64,000 bases of DNA from an uncultured Eggerthellaceae bacterium. GTDB taxonomy: Bacteria > Actinomycetota > Coriobacteriia > Coriobacteriales > Eggerthellaceae. This document shows, in pieces, positions 42,624 through 51,529 of the stretch (its first letter is position 1; every line of letters begins with the position of its first letter). The position numbers and the translations under genes were made by a program. A model generated the notes under the pieces. That model searched no databases. It had not been told where the DNA came from and worked only from the letters and a program-made list of their open reading frames with translations. The DNA lies in NCBI GenBank assembly GCA_910588905.1, contig CAJURZ010000002.1, positions 1 through 64,000 of the forward strand. The letters are read 5' to 3'.

Positions 42624-44402
42624 CTACAACAGGCGCAGATCCACTTCCTTGAGCTGGCGAGCGGTCACCTCAGAAGGCGCCCCCGTCATGGGATCCGCCG
42701 CACTGGAGGTCTTCGGGAACGCTATGACGTCTCGGATGGAATCCTTGCCTGCCAAGAGCATCACCAGACGGTCCAACCCCAAAGCGATGCCCCCATGAGG
42801 CGGCGTGCCCAAGGACAGCGCGTTCAGCAGATGGCCGAACTTCTCGTCGATATCCTCATCGCTGAGCCCCAGCACCCGCAACACGCGCCGCTGCTCTTCG
42901 GGATCATGGATGCGGATGGAACCGCCGCCCATCTCGTAGCCATCCATGACGATGTCGTAGGCGTAACTGCCGCAGGCCAAGGGGTCAGATTCCATGAGAT
43001 CGACGTCCTCATGGACGATCTTGCTGAAGGGATGGTGCTCAGCGGCGTACTTCTTCTCATCCTCGTCATACTTGAACATGGGAAAATCCACCACCCAGAG
43101 GAGCTCGTGGCCCTCCCGGGGGATATCCAGCAGATCGGCCATGTGCAAACGCAGGGCAGAGAGCACCGCATTGGCCACTTCGGGCTTATCGGCAGCGAAG
43201 AGGAGCAGGTCTCCCGGCTCGACCTCCATCTCTGCCTTGAGAGCAGCCCACTCGTCTTCGGTGAAGAACTTCTTGATGGGGCTCTTCTCTTCGCCGGAGG
43301 TGGTGAATGCCACCCAGGCCATGCCCTTGGCACCGTTGGCCTCAGCTATGCTGGCCAGCTTCTCTACATCCCCGCGGCTCCAGTCTCCGGCCCCCTTCGC
43401 ATTGATGGCCTTCACCACGCCACCGGACTGCGCCACGCTGGCGAACACCTTGAAGCCCGTGTCGCGCACGATGTCGGTGATGTCATGGAGCAGCATGCCG
43501 AAGCGGGTATCCGGCCGATCGCAGCCGTACTTATCCATTGCCTCTTGATAGGCCATGCGACGCAGCGGAGTGTCCAGCTCAAGCCCCACGGCCTTGAAGA
43601 CCTCTTGCAGAACGCCTTCCATCATGGTCATGACGTCATCTTCGGTGACGAAGGACATCTCGATATCCACCTGGGTGAATTCCGGCTGGCGATCAGCCCG
43701 CAGGTCCTCGTCGCGGAAGCAGCGGGCTATCTGGAAGTAGCGCTCTACCCCAGCTGCCATGAGCATCTGCTTGAACTGCTGAGGGCTTTGGGGCAACGCA
43801 TAGAACTTGCCCGGGTTCGGACGGCTGGGCACGATGTAGTCCCGAGCGCCTTCAGGGGTGGAGTTCGCCAGGATGGGCGTTTCCACCTCCACGAAGCCGC
43901 GCTCGTCCAGAGCCCGGCGCATGGCCTGCATCACCGTGTGGCGCAGATGCAGGCTCGCGTACATCTCCGGACGACGCAGGTCCAGATAGCGCCATCTCAT
44001 GCGCGTGGTCTCATCGGTTTCGATGCCGTCTTCTATGGCGAAGGGAGGCGTCACTGACTTGTTCAGCACCTCAAGGCTGCTGGCGAGGATCTCGATCTGA
44101 CCGGTGGCCATATCAGGGTTCACGGCATCGGCAGCACGCAGGCGCACGCGACCCTGCACCTTGAGGACGTCTTCACGGCCGACGTGCTCCGCCTTCGCGA
44201 AATCATCCGCGGATACGCAATCCGGATCCACCACGATCTGGGTGTATCCGGTGCGGTCACGCAGGTCTATGAAGATGAGGCCGCCATGGTCACGATTGTG
44301 CCAAGCCCAACCGGTGAGCGTCACCTCGCAGCCGTCGTCACTGGCGCGGAGCTGCCCGCAGGTAGCCGTATGCATGCTGTATTCATTGATGAGATCAGTC
44401 AT
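42624..44402 (-). CDS. aspS: Aspartyl-tRNA synthetase
   Basis: A 592-residue bacterial-type class II synthetase. An OB-fold anticodon domain (VTLTGWAWHNRDHGGLIFID) is followed by motif 1 near FVEVETPILANSTPEGARDY, motif 2 with FRDEDLRADRQPEFTQVDIE, the GAD insertion (residues about 300-410) and motif 3 IALGLDRLVMLLAGKDSIRD. It charges tRNA-Asp. AAGGGA precedes ATG 44402. hisS lies 51 bases upstream, a pairing common in bacteria. Confidence 0.97.
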   Translation of the reverse strand: MTDLINEYSMHTATCGQLRASDDGCEVTLTGWAWHNRDHGGLIFIDLRDRTGYTQIVVDPDCVSADDFAKAEHVGREDVLKVQGRVRLRAADAVNPDMATGQIEILASSLEVLNKSVTPPFAIEDGIETDETTRMRWRYLDLRRPEMYASLHLRHTVMQAMRRALDERGFVEVETPILANSTPEGARDYIVPSRPNPGKFYALPQSPQQFKQMLMAAGVERYFQIARCFRDEDLRADRQPEFTQVDIEMSFVTEDDVMTMMEGVLQEVFKAVGLELDTPLRRMAYQEAMDKYGCDRPDTRFGMLLHDITDIVRDTGFKVFASVAQSGGVVKAINAKGAGDWSRGDVEKLASIAEANGAKGMAWVAFTTSGEEKSPIKKFFTEDEWAALKAEMEVEPGDLLLFAADKPEVANAVLSALRLHMADLLDIPREGHELLWVVDFPMFKYDEDEKKYAAEHHPFSKIVHEDVDLMESDPLACGSYAYDIVMDGYEMGGGSIRIHDPEEQRRVLRVLGLSDEDIDEKFGHLLNALSLGTPPHGGIALGLDRLVMLLAGKDSIRDVIAFPKTSSAADPMTGAPSEVTARQLKEVDLRLL

Positions 44403-44453
44403 CGTCTCTCAGGTCCCTTTCGGTCAGATGATGTGAAACTGCCCTATTGTACG

Positions 44454-45767
44454 CTACCCGAGGATATCTTTCACCACGCCTGCCGCCACATCCTTGGGCA
44501 CCAGCTGCTCCTCATGGGAAGCCATATCCCTCACGCGCACATTGCCCGCTTCCAGCTCATCCGGCCCCAGGATGACCACCACCTGAGCCCCTAGCTTATC
44601 CGCCAGCTTGAACTGGCTCTTCAAAGAGCGCTGCTGATAATCCGTCTGAGCTGCCATGCCACCGTCTCGCAGGAGCTGGGCCAGGGCGAAGCCGTCCGTG
44701 CGTACCTCGTCATTCACGCAGGCGACGAATACCTGACAAGCCTGAGCCCGCGGGAACACACAGCCTGCCTCTTCCAGCACATCAGCGCAGCGCTCGAACC
44801 CGAGTGCGAAGCCGAAGCCCGGTGTGGGCCTGCCGCCCACCTCTTCTGCCAGCTTGTCATAGCGACCGCCTCCGCCGATGGCATTCTGAGCCTTATCCGA
44901 GCCAGCCACCTGCACCTCGAAGACCGTGCGCGTGTAGTAATCCAAGCCGCGCACGAGCCGCGGATCCTCAACATAGCCGATGCCCGCCAGCTCCAACAGG
45001 CTGCGTACCCGTGCGTAATGATCGGCGCAATCGGCGCACAGGAAGTCTGCGATCTTCGGCGCTCCTTCCATGACGGCAGCGCATCCCGGATCCTTGCAGT
45101 CGAAGGCGCGGAGCGGATTCAGCTCCATGCGCGTACGGCAGGTCTCGCAGAGCTGGCCCTCATGCTGCTCCATATAGGCACGCACCGCCTCCCGGTAGGC
45201 CGGACGACAGGCTTCGCACCCCATGGAGTTCACGAGCAAGGTCATGGACGAGGAGGGGATGCCCACTTCGGCGAAGAAGCGCATGAGCATGATGATGCCC
45301 TCGGCATCGATGGCGGGATCCTCTGCACCCAAGCATTCGATGCCCACCTGGTTGAACTCCCGCTGACGCCCCTTCTGGGGACGCTCCGCCCGGAACATCT
45401 GACCGGCGTACATGAGCTTCGCCGGAGGAGCCCCCTGAGGTACCAGGTCATGCTGGACAGCCGCACGCACCACCCCGGCCGTGCCCTCAGGGCGAAGGGA
45501 GAGCCTGCTCTTGCCCGACAGCTTCTCCCCATCCAGGAGCTTCGCCAGGTTCGCACCGGAGATGGCCGTGAACATCTCCTTGCTGACCACATCCGTGGCC
45601 TGGCCTATCCCCCGGACGAAGAGCTCCGTTCGCTCCATGACCGGCGTCTCCACGGAAAGATAGCCATACCGTCCGAAGACCTCTTGGGCCGTATGCTTGA
45701 ACTGCTCCCAGAAGAGCTTGCGATCGGGCAGCATGTCATAGGTACCCTCAGGTGCGTTGATCGCCAT
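44454..45767 (-). CDS. hisS: Histidyl-tRNA synthetase
   Basis: A 437-residue class II synthetase. Motif 2 is MFRAERPQKGRQREFNQVGI; the histidine A loop is LVRGLDYYTRTVFEV, and the anticodon-binding domain occupies the last 100 residues. An unusual cysteine cluster, CEACRPAYREAV with CETCRTR, CKDPGCA and CADCADHY (about residues 180-245), looks like a zinc-binding insertion, as found in some Gram-positive HisRS proteins. AAAGGAC precedes ATG 45767. It forms a unit with aspS. Confidence 0.97.
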   Translation of the reverse strand: MAINAPEGTYDMLPDRKLFWEQFKHTAQEVFGRYGYLSVETPVMERTELFVRGIGQATDVVSKEMFTAISGANLAKLLDGEKLSGKSRLSLRPEGTAGVVRAAVQHDLVPQGAPPAKLMYAGQMFRAERPQKGRQREFNQVGIECLGAEDPAIDAEGIIMLMRFFAEVGIPSSSMTLLVNSMGCEACRPAYREAVRAYMEQHEGQLCETCRTRMELNPLRAFDCKDPGCAAVMEGAPKIADFLCADCADHYARVRSLLELAGIGYVEDPRLVRGLDYYTRTVFEVQVAGSDKAQNAIGGGGRYDKLAEEVGGRPTPGFGFALGFERCADVLEEAGCVFPRAQACQVFVACVNDEVRTDGFALAQLLRDGGMAAQTDYQQRSLKSQFKLADKLGAQVVVILGPDELEAGNVRVRDMASHEEQLVPKDVAAGVVKDILG

Positions 45768-45825
45768 GGAACAGGTCCTTTCTTCTCATCCCTATAGAGC
45801 AAGCCGGAGCTCACCCTTCGATAGC

Positions 45826-46932
45826 TTATAGGTGCTCCACTACTAGATCGCCCATGCGGGAAGTACCCACGACCTTCTCCTCCGGTGTGGCCCCATCCGC
45901 GATATCACCCGTGCGCCAACCAGCATCCAGCACCGCGGTCACCGCCCGCCGCACATCCTCTGCCGCTTCCTGGGCGTTGAAGCTATAGCGCAGCATCATC
46001 TCCACGGAGAGGATCTGAGCCAGCGGGTTGGCGATGCCCTGGCCCGCGATATCCGGCGCGCTTCCGTGGGAAGGCTCATAGAGAGCAGTACCGTCCCCCA
46101 GGCTGGCGCTGGCCAGCATCCCCAAGGAGCCGGTGATCTGGGCCGCCTCGTCAGAGAGGATATCGCCGAACATATTCTCCGTCACCAGGACGTCGAAGTC
46201 TGCCGGGCGCGTGATCAACTGCATGGCACAATTGTCCACCAGGATATCCTCGAGCTCCACGTCTGGATAATCCTGCTCATGGATCCGGTGCACCACCTCC
46301 CGCCACAGGCGGGAGGATTCCAGCACATTGGCCTTATCGACGCTGGTCACCTTGCCCCGACGCTTGCGGGCCGCCTCGAAAGCCTGGCGCGCGATGCGGT
46401 CTATCTCGTATTCGCGATACTCCATGGTGTCATAGGCGCGCTGGCCAGCGGCACCGTTCACGCCCGCTCCGGCTTCGTCGTAGAAGCGCTCTCGTCGGCC
46501 GAAGTACACGCCGCCCGTCAGCTCGCGGACCATCATGAGGTCCACACCCTCGATCACCTCAGGCTTGAGCGTGGAGGCCCCGGCCAACGCGTCGAATATC
46601 TGCACGGGACGCAGGTTGGTATAGAGCCGAAGTCCCTTGCGGATGCCCAGGAGCCCCTGCTCAGGGCGCGGCTTGTCCGGGTCTGTCGTATCCCATTTCG
46701 GACCACCCACCGCAGCGAGGAGCACGGCGTCGGCAGCCTTCGCCGCTTCCAAGGTGGGGGCAGGAAGCGCCTCTCCGCAGGCATCTATGGCCGCACCGCC
46801 GATGACCGCCTCCTCATAGGTGAACGCCAAGCCATGCTTCGCCCCCACCGCATCGAGCACCTTCACTCCCTCGGCGATGATCTCAGGTCCGATGCCGTCT
46901 CCAGGCAGCAAGCAGATCTTGTACAGGGTCAT
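45826..46932 (-). CDS. leuB: 3-isopropylmalate dehydrogenase
   Basis: A 368-residue NAD-dependent enzyme that oxidises and decarboxylates 3-isopropylmalate to 2-oxoisocaproate, in leucine synthesis. LLPGDGIGPEIIAEGVKVL starts the fold; VRELTGGVYFG, TSVDKANVLESSRLWREVV and NMFGDILSDEAA carry substrate and metal residues; EPSHGSAPDIAGQGIANPLA binds NAD. AGGAGG precedes ATG 46932. The gene follows leuD by 11 bases and ends the leuCDB operon. Confidence 0.96.
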   Translation of the reverse strand: MTLYKICLLPGDGIGPEIIAEGVKVLDAVGAKHGLAFTYEEAVIGGAAIDACGEALPAPTLEAAKAADAVLLAAVGGPKWDTTDPDKPRPEQGLLGIRKGLRLYTNLRPVQIFDALAGASTLKPEVIEGVDLMMVRELTGGVYFGRRERFYDEAGAGVNGAAGQRAYDTMEYREYEIDRIARQAFEAARKRRGKVTSVDKANVLESSRLWREVVHRIHEQDYPDVELEDILVDNCAMQLITRPADFDVLVTENMFGDILSDEAAQITGSLGMLASASLGDGTALYEPSHGSAPDIAGQGIANPLAQILSVEMMLRYSFNAQEAAEDVRRAVTAVLDAGWRTGDIADGATPEEKVVGTSRMGDLVVEHL

Positions 46933-46943
46933 GGATACGCCTC

Positions 46944-47438
46944 CTATTCAGCCAACTTGGCTCTCCAGCGAGGCACCAGGCCCCCCGCCTCGATGATCTC
47001 CGCTATGAAGGGCGGGAAGGGCTGCGCGGTGAACTCCTGGCCCGTGGTCACATCCATGATGATGCCGCTGTCCGTGTCCACCTTCACCACGTCACCTTCG
47101 CTGATGGCCTCCACCGCTTCCGGGCACTCCAGGATGGCAAGCCCGGTGTTGATGGCATTGCGATAGAAGATGCGGGCGAAGGATCGGGCGATGACCACAT
47201 CGATGCCCGCTGCCTTGATGGCAATGGGCGCATGCTCCCGCGAAGACCCGCACCCGAAGTTCTCCTCTGCCACGATGATGTCCCCTGGCTGCACGCGCTG
47301 GGTGAACGTGGTGTCAAGATCCTCCATGCAATGCTTCGCCAGCTCCTGAGCATCCGAGGTGTTCAGATAGCGGGCCGGGATGATGACGTCCGTGTCTATG
47401 TCACGGCCGTAACGGAATGCGTTGCCTTTGAATTCCAT
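46944..47438 (-). CDS. leuD: 3-isopropylmalate dehydratase small subunit
   Basis: A 164-residue swivelling-domain subunit. DTDVIIPARYLNTSD and NFGCGSSREHAPIAIKAAGI are the active-site signatures. The short type, as in archaea and many anaerobes, pairs with the 420-residue LeuC next door. GAGGAG precedes ATG 47438; leuC ends 12 bases before it. Confidence 0.95.
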   Translation of the reverse strand: MEFKGNAFRYGRDIDTDVIIPARYLNTSDAQELAKHCMEDLDTTFTQRVQPGDIIVAEENFGCGSSREHAPIAIKAAGIDVVIARSFARIFYRNAINTGLAILECPEAVEAISEGDVVKVDTDSGIIMDVTTGQEFTAQPFPPFIAEIIEAGGLVPRWRAKLAE

Positions 47439-47450
47439 GGATACAGCTCC

Positions 47451-48725
47451 TCACGCCTTGTCGTTCAGGTCTTCCGGCAGCCCGATGTGCCCCAGCACCG
47501 CACTGGCCGCAGCCACCGCAGGGCTTGCCAGGTAGACCTCGCTCTCAGGATGCCCCATGCGCCCGACGAAATTGCGGTTGGTGGTGGCGATGGCCCGCTC
47601 CCCTGCTGCCAGGATGCCCATGTACCCGCCCAGGCACGGACCGCACGTGGGGGTGCTGACAGCGCAATTCGCCTCAAGGAAGACATCCATCAGCCCCTCA
47701 TCCACACAAGCCTTGTAGACCGCTTGGGTAGCGGGGATGATGATGCAGCGCACATGCGGATCAACGGTGCGCCCGCGCAGCACCTCAGCCGCTTGGCGCA
47801 TATCTGCAAGGCGGCCATTGGTGCAAGAGCCGATGACCGCTTGGTCTATGGTGACGTGACGAGCCTCAGCCACCGGACGCGTATTGGAGGGCAGATGTGG
47901 GAAGGCCACCGTAGGGGCCACATCTTTCGCATCTATGGAGATGATCTGCGCGAAGGTGGCATCCGGATCAGAGTGATAAGCGGTATAAGGGCGCTCCGCA
48001 CGCCCATCCAGGTATTGCCGCGTGACATCATCTACGGGGATCAGGCCTGCCTTGCCCCCCGCTTCGATAGCCATATTGGAAACGGACAGGCGCTCATCCA
48101 TGGGAAGCGCCTCTATGGCGCTGCCGGTGAATTCCATAGCCTTGTACAGCGCCCCATCTACGCCGATGAGGCCGATGATATGCAGGATCAGGTCCTTGCC
48201 GGTGACTCCCGGAGCCAACTGGCCATCCACGACGAACTTGATGGTCTCGGGCACCTTGAACCAGGCTTTGCCCGTGGCCATGCCCACTCCCGCGTCCGTG
48301 GAGCCCACGCCGGTGGAGAATGCTCCCAGCGCACCGTAGGTGCAGGTGTGGCTATCCGCCCCGATGACCAGGTCTCCCGCACCCACGACCCCTTGCTCGG
48401 GCAAGAGCGCATGCTCCACCCCCATGCAGCCCACCTCGTAGAAGTGGGTGATGCCCTGCTGGCGGGCGAAATCGCGCACGATCTTCGCCTGCTCAGCGCT
48501 CTTGATGTCCTTGTTGGGTACGTAATGGTCAGGTACCAGCACGACCTTCTCGCTCTGGAACACTTTGTCAGCGATCTCTTCGCACGTGCGGATGGCAATG
48601 GGCGCCGTCACGTCATTGGCCAGCACCAGATCAAGATCGCACTCGATCAACTGCCCCGGCTCGACCTCGTCAAGGCCAGCATGGGCTGCCAGGATCTTCT
48701 CAGCCATGGTCATAGGACGCGTCAT
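47451..48725 (-). CDS. leuC: 3-isopropylmalate dehydratase large subunit
   Basis: A 424-residue aconitase-type subunit holding a [4Fe-4S] cluster on cysteines at VIGSCTNGRLAD and ANCAVSTPTCGPCLGG. VIGADSHTCTYGALGAFSTG is the substrate loop. With LeuD it isomerises 2- to 3-isopropylmalate. The length and sequence fit the short LeuC/HacA class and not the 466-residue enterobacterial form. AAGGAG lies ten bases before ATG 48725. leuA is not in this window. Confidence 0.95.
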   Translation of the reverse strand: MTRPMTMAEKILAAHAGLDEVEPGQLIECDLDLVLANDVTAPIAIRTCEEIADKVFQSEKVVLVPDHYVPNKDIKSAEQAKIVRDFARQQGITHFYEVGCMGVEHALLPEQGVVGAGDLVIGADSHTCTYGALGAFSTGVGSTDAGVGMATGKAWFKVPETIKFVVDGQLAPGVTGKDLILHIIGLIGVDGALYKAMEFTGSAIEALPMDERLSVSNMAIEAGGKAGLIPVDDVTRQYLDGRAERPYTAYHSDPDATFAQIISIDAKDVAPTVAFPHLPSNTRPVAEARHVTIDQAVIGSCTNGRLADMRQAAEVLRGRTVDPHVRCIIIPATQAVYKACVDEGLMDVFLEANCAVSTPTCGPCLGGYMGILAAGERAIATTNRNFVGRMGHPESEVYLASPAVAAASAVLGHIGLPEDLNDKA

Positions 48726-48827
48726 GGGCTCTTCGCTCCTTCATCACGTATATGGACAGGATGGATACGGGGAAAGCTTCCGGTGATTCTAGCACGCGCG
48801 CGAGCTTCGAGAGGCTCTTTGCGGTGA

Positions 48828-48833
48828 TAGAAT
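48828..48833 (+). promoter_or_regulatory. -10 box of the tRNA-Leu gene
   Basis: TAGAAT ends nine bases before the tRNA 5' end; the -35 region (TTCGAG or CTTCGA at 48805-48811) is weak. Confidence 0.5.
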
Positions 48834-48842
48834 GAAGTGCGT

Positions 48843-48927
48843 GGGGACGTGGTGGAATTGGCAGACACAGCGGACTTAAAATCCGCCGCCTCGCGGCATC
48901 AGGGTTCGAACCCCTGCGTCCCTACCA
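48843..48927 (+). tRNA. tRNA-Leu (anticodon UAA)
   Basis: 85 bases with an encoded CCA end. The anticodon arm is GCGGA-CTTAAAA-TCCGC, so the anticodon is TAA (48877-48879). The long variable arm (GCCTCGCGGC) marks a class II tRNA, and the T-arm is AGGGTTCGAACCCCT. Discriminator A fits leucine. The first acceptor pair is G-U; the other six are Watson-Crick. Confidence 0.96.
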
Positions 48928-48935
48928 TCCGCTCA

Positions 48936-48953
48936 TGTGGAGCCTTCTCCACA
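48936..48953 (+). terminator. Hairpin after tRNA-Leu
   Basis: TGTGGAG-CCTT-CTCCACA followed by GCTTTG; a weak T-run. It is a likely end for the tRNA transcript. Confidence 0.45.
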
Positions 48954-49170
48954 GCTTTGTGAACACCCTGTGAAGATACGCCCTGTTCAAGGCCATTTGT
49001 GAACGAAATGCGAACGGCCTTCGGCGAAGTTATGAAGAGTCCTCCATCTTCGGTAACCATCTCGTCACTAAACCGTAATCTCTCATCCCACAGAGACGCG
49101 AACGCACTCCCCTCGTGGGGAAAACACACCAAGAACGACTCGCGCCGCCTTCGCGAGGACGAGCGTCCCA

Positions 49171-49199
49171 GCGCATCTTGAGGCTTCTTTAAGATGCGC
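49171..49199 (+). promoter_or_regulatory. Hairpin in the non-coding stretch 48928-49250
   Basis: GCGCATCTT (49171-49179) and AAGATGCGC (49191-49199) form a perfect stem with an 11-base loop, 50 bases before the NlpC/P60 gene. The surrounding 323 bases hold no gene. c-di-AMP riboswitches often precede such genes, but its conserved blocks are not present here. Confidence 0.4.
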
Positions 49200-49250
49200 G
49201 CCCCCTGTCTGCAAGGCGCAGGAGCGCAGACCCGATGCGAAGGATGACGT

Positions 49251-49937
49251 TTGAGCACACACGGTATCTACAAGTGGGAGCATGCCAAGCATGCCCGGAT
49301 CGATAAGCGCACGACCAAGGCAACCGAGTATCGGAAAGGGCTGACGAAGGCATCTCTCGCCTTGATGCTAAGCGCAAGCACCGCCGCCGTCACCCAAGGA
49401 GCCAGCTTCGCCTTCGCTTCTGAGGCCGATGAGACCGAAGATGCTCCCGTGGAAGAAGCCGTACCTACGGCAGAGTTGGCGGAATCCTCCTTGGCAGCCT
49501 GCGTGAACGCCCTCACCGTTGACCTGGGTGTAGGCGCTTCTCTGATGGATACCACCGTTCATGATGCCGACAAGGCCCGCGCTGTTTGGGCCGATGCGCT
49601 CATCGACGAAGCCTACCAGCACTTGGGCACCCCCTACGTCTACGGCGGCACCACTCCGTCTGGCTTCGATTGCTCTGGGTTCACCGGATACGTCTTCCGG
49701 AACGCCCTTGGGATGGAGCTCCCCCGCTCCGCTGCAGCCCAATCAGGGTTGGGTGAGGATGTTTCCTGGGATGAGGCCCAGCGGGGGGATCTGATCTTCT
49801 GGGGTGGCCGTGGCGGCGTGTACCACACGGGCATCTATCTAGGCGATGGCGAATACATCCACGCTTCTGCCAGCAAGGGGATACGCATCCAGAGCGTGAG
49901 CAGCTACGCCCCCTCTTTCGCCAAACGCGTCTTCTGA
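49251..49937 (+). CDS. Secreted NlpC/P60 peptidoglycan hydrolase
   Basis: A 228-residue protein. Residues 20-57 form a long signal peptide (basic region, then LTKASLALMLSASTAAVTQG, cleavage near AFA-SEAD). A linker rich in Glu and Ala leads to the NlpC/P60 domain, with catalytic C141 (FDCSGFTGYVF), H192 (YHTGIYLG) and H204. It cleaves peptide bonds in the cell-wall stem peptide outside the cell. The start is TTG 49251, six bases after AAGG; the next in-frame ATG would cut into the signal peptide. The gene stands alone. Confidence 0.88.
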   Translation: MSTHGIYKWEHAKHARIDKRTTKATEYRKGLTKASLALMLSASTAAVTQGASFAFASEADETEDAPVEEAVPTAELAESSLAACVNALTVDLGVGASLMDTTVHDADKARAVWADALIDEAYQHLGTPYVYGGTTPSGFDCSGFTGYVFRNALGMELPRSAAAQSGLGEDVSWDEAQRGDLIFWGGRGGVYHTGIYLGDGEYIHASASKGIRIQSVSSYAPSFAKRVF

Positions 49938-49963
49938 GCCACTGCGAAGGCCGCGAAGGGGAC

Positions 49964-51421
49964 CTATCCGATCCTCCCTGAGCGTACCGCCTCTCGGCAA
50001 AGCCAGCTCACAAAGAGGTAGAGTCCCATGGTCAGGGGCGCTACCACCAAAAACGGCACTGCCACAAGCCCCGTGGCATACAACACGCTCCCTATTGCTG
50101 TGGCACAGGCCAACGTACCTACCCCGCGCCAATGGACGGCAAATTCACGCTGCCCCATCTGAATACCGCGGACGCCGATGCCCATGGGCCCACGTACGAG
50201 ATAGTAATCCGTGATGAGCAGCACGCACCAAGAAGTAGTGAGGATGGAGCCATAGCTCATGAACGCGTTGATCTGCTCCAAGATGCCACCGAGGATGAAT
50301 AGGATCCCGATGATGTTCGCCACCACAACGGCAACACCCCAGCTTACCTTGCATCCTACCAAGCAATCTATCAGATTGGACACCGCATTCGCCCCACCGA
50401 TCGAGTTCGATGTCTCCACCTTCATCTGCGATAAGCAGATGATCGCGAGCCCGATGCCACCAGAGGCCAGCACAAGAGATACGCCTGGATTCGTGACCGC
50501 CATATTCGCCGCCACAGCGCCCTCATAGCCCATGCGCGTGAAGTAATCCAAAGCCTGGGAGAATCCGTAATACGTGATGAGCGCACCGAAGATGTAGGTG
50601 ATGATCGCGAAGCAGCTACCAGTGAGCGATATGGGCACGAGGTCACGCTCTTTACGCGCGAACCGCGTGAAGTCGGCAGCGAATAACGCAAGGAGGCCGC
50701 TTGTCATGATGGCATAGTTCACCGAATATGCGAAACCCTCCGCCGGTTGCACGCCAGGGATCAAGACCCCATGGGTTGCCGCATCCAATAGCTGTCCATC
50801 CACGGCGATGAGGTAGACCACATATCCCATGACACAGAACAGCGCCAATACGAACACCGCATTCATGCGCGCGATGACCTTCGTACCGAAAAGCGCCATC
50901 AGCACCCATACGCAAGAGATGCCGATGAACAGCAGCCAGCGCATCCACTCCTCAGACCAACCCGTTGCGAAGAGGATGGCATTGCCCAACTGCACGGTGC
51001 CCACCGCCAGCACGCCGACGAGCACGAATATCCAGATGAGGGACCCTGCCGCAGAACCACGTCGACCGAAGATGTAGTACCGCGAGACCACGTTGTTCGC
51101 CAGGCCCTCGCGGAAGCAGATCTTACCCACCAGATAGGTGAGCACGAAAGAGAGAGCGAAGGTGATGACCACGGCCACTCCGCCCAGCTGGCATCCAGCA
51201 TAGAACGCCACGATGCCGCCGCCCATGAGCTTCGAGAGGCTGGATACGACACCGGAGAGGATGGCGGCGATGTCAGGCCACGCCAAGCGCGCCTCACGCG
51301 GCACCTTCTCGAAGAGAGACACCGTGCCTGCTGCCTTCGATGCGGGAGCGCGACCCCGCGCAGGCCGACTCACGTCAGTGGTCGGCTTGCCCTTGGCATC
51401 CTGGACTGCTCGTGTGCCCAT
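49964..51421 (-). CDS. NCS1-family permease (cytosine/purine-like)
   Basis: A 485-residue transporter with twelve membrane segments. GGGIVAFYAGCQLGGVAVVI and ALFAADFTRFARKERD resemble the CodB branch of nucleobase:cation symporter-1 proteins, and ILTTSWCVLLITDYYLVRGP the conserved late helices. The N-terminal 40 residues are basic and disordered. GGGAGG precedes ATG 51421. It follows a GntP permease and a Mo enzyme on the same strand, with a 108-base gap, and may be the last gene of that operon. The substrate may be a purine, pyrimidine or other N-heterocycle. Confidence 0.85.
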   Translation of the reverse strand: MGTRAVQDAKGKPTTDVSRPARGRAPASKAAGTVSLFEKVPREARLAWPDIAAILSGVVSSLSKLMGGGIVAFYAGCQLGGVAVVITFALSFVLTYLVGKICFREGLANNVVSRYYIFGRRGSAAGSLIWIFVLVGVLAVGTVQLGNAILFATGWSEEWMRWLLFIGISCVWVLMALFGTKVIARMNAVFVLALFCVMGYVVYLIAVDGQLLDAATHGVLIPGVQPAEGFAYSVNYAIMTSGLLALFAADFTRFARKERDLVPISLTGSCFAIITYIFGALITYYGFSQALDYFTRMGYEGAVAANMAVTNPGVSLVLASGGIGLAIICLSQMKVETSNSIGGANAVSNLIDCLVGCKVSWGVAVVVANIIGILFILGGILEQINAFMSYGSILTTSWCVLLITDYYLVRGPMGIGVRGIQMGQREFAVHWRGVGTLACATAIGSVLYATGLVAVPFLVVAPLTMGLYLFVSWLCREAVRSGRIG

Positions 51422-51529
51422 GATGGCACCTCCCGTATGAGCGCTATGGGTCTTTGGATGATGCAGAGAAGATGGGTGGCAGCGCGATATCTAGGGGGGG
51501 TGCGCTGCCACCTCGAACGAAGGGGATGG

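Noticed and set aside
47232..48827. A 531-codon plus-strand frame opposite leuC and leuD
   Set aside because: Composition is typical of a shadow (His, Arg, Asp rich), with no domain; leuC and leuD are certain.
48928..49250. c-di-AMP (ydaO) riboswitch before the NlpC/P60 gene
   Set aside because: The conserved blocks of that riboswitch could not be found; only a simple hairpin is seen.
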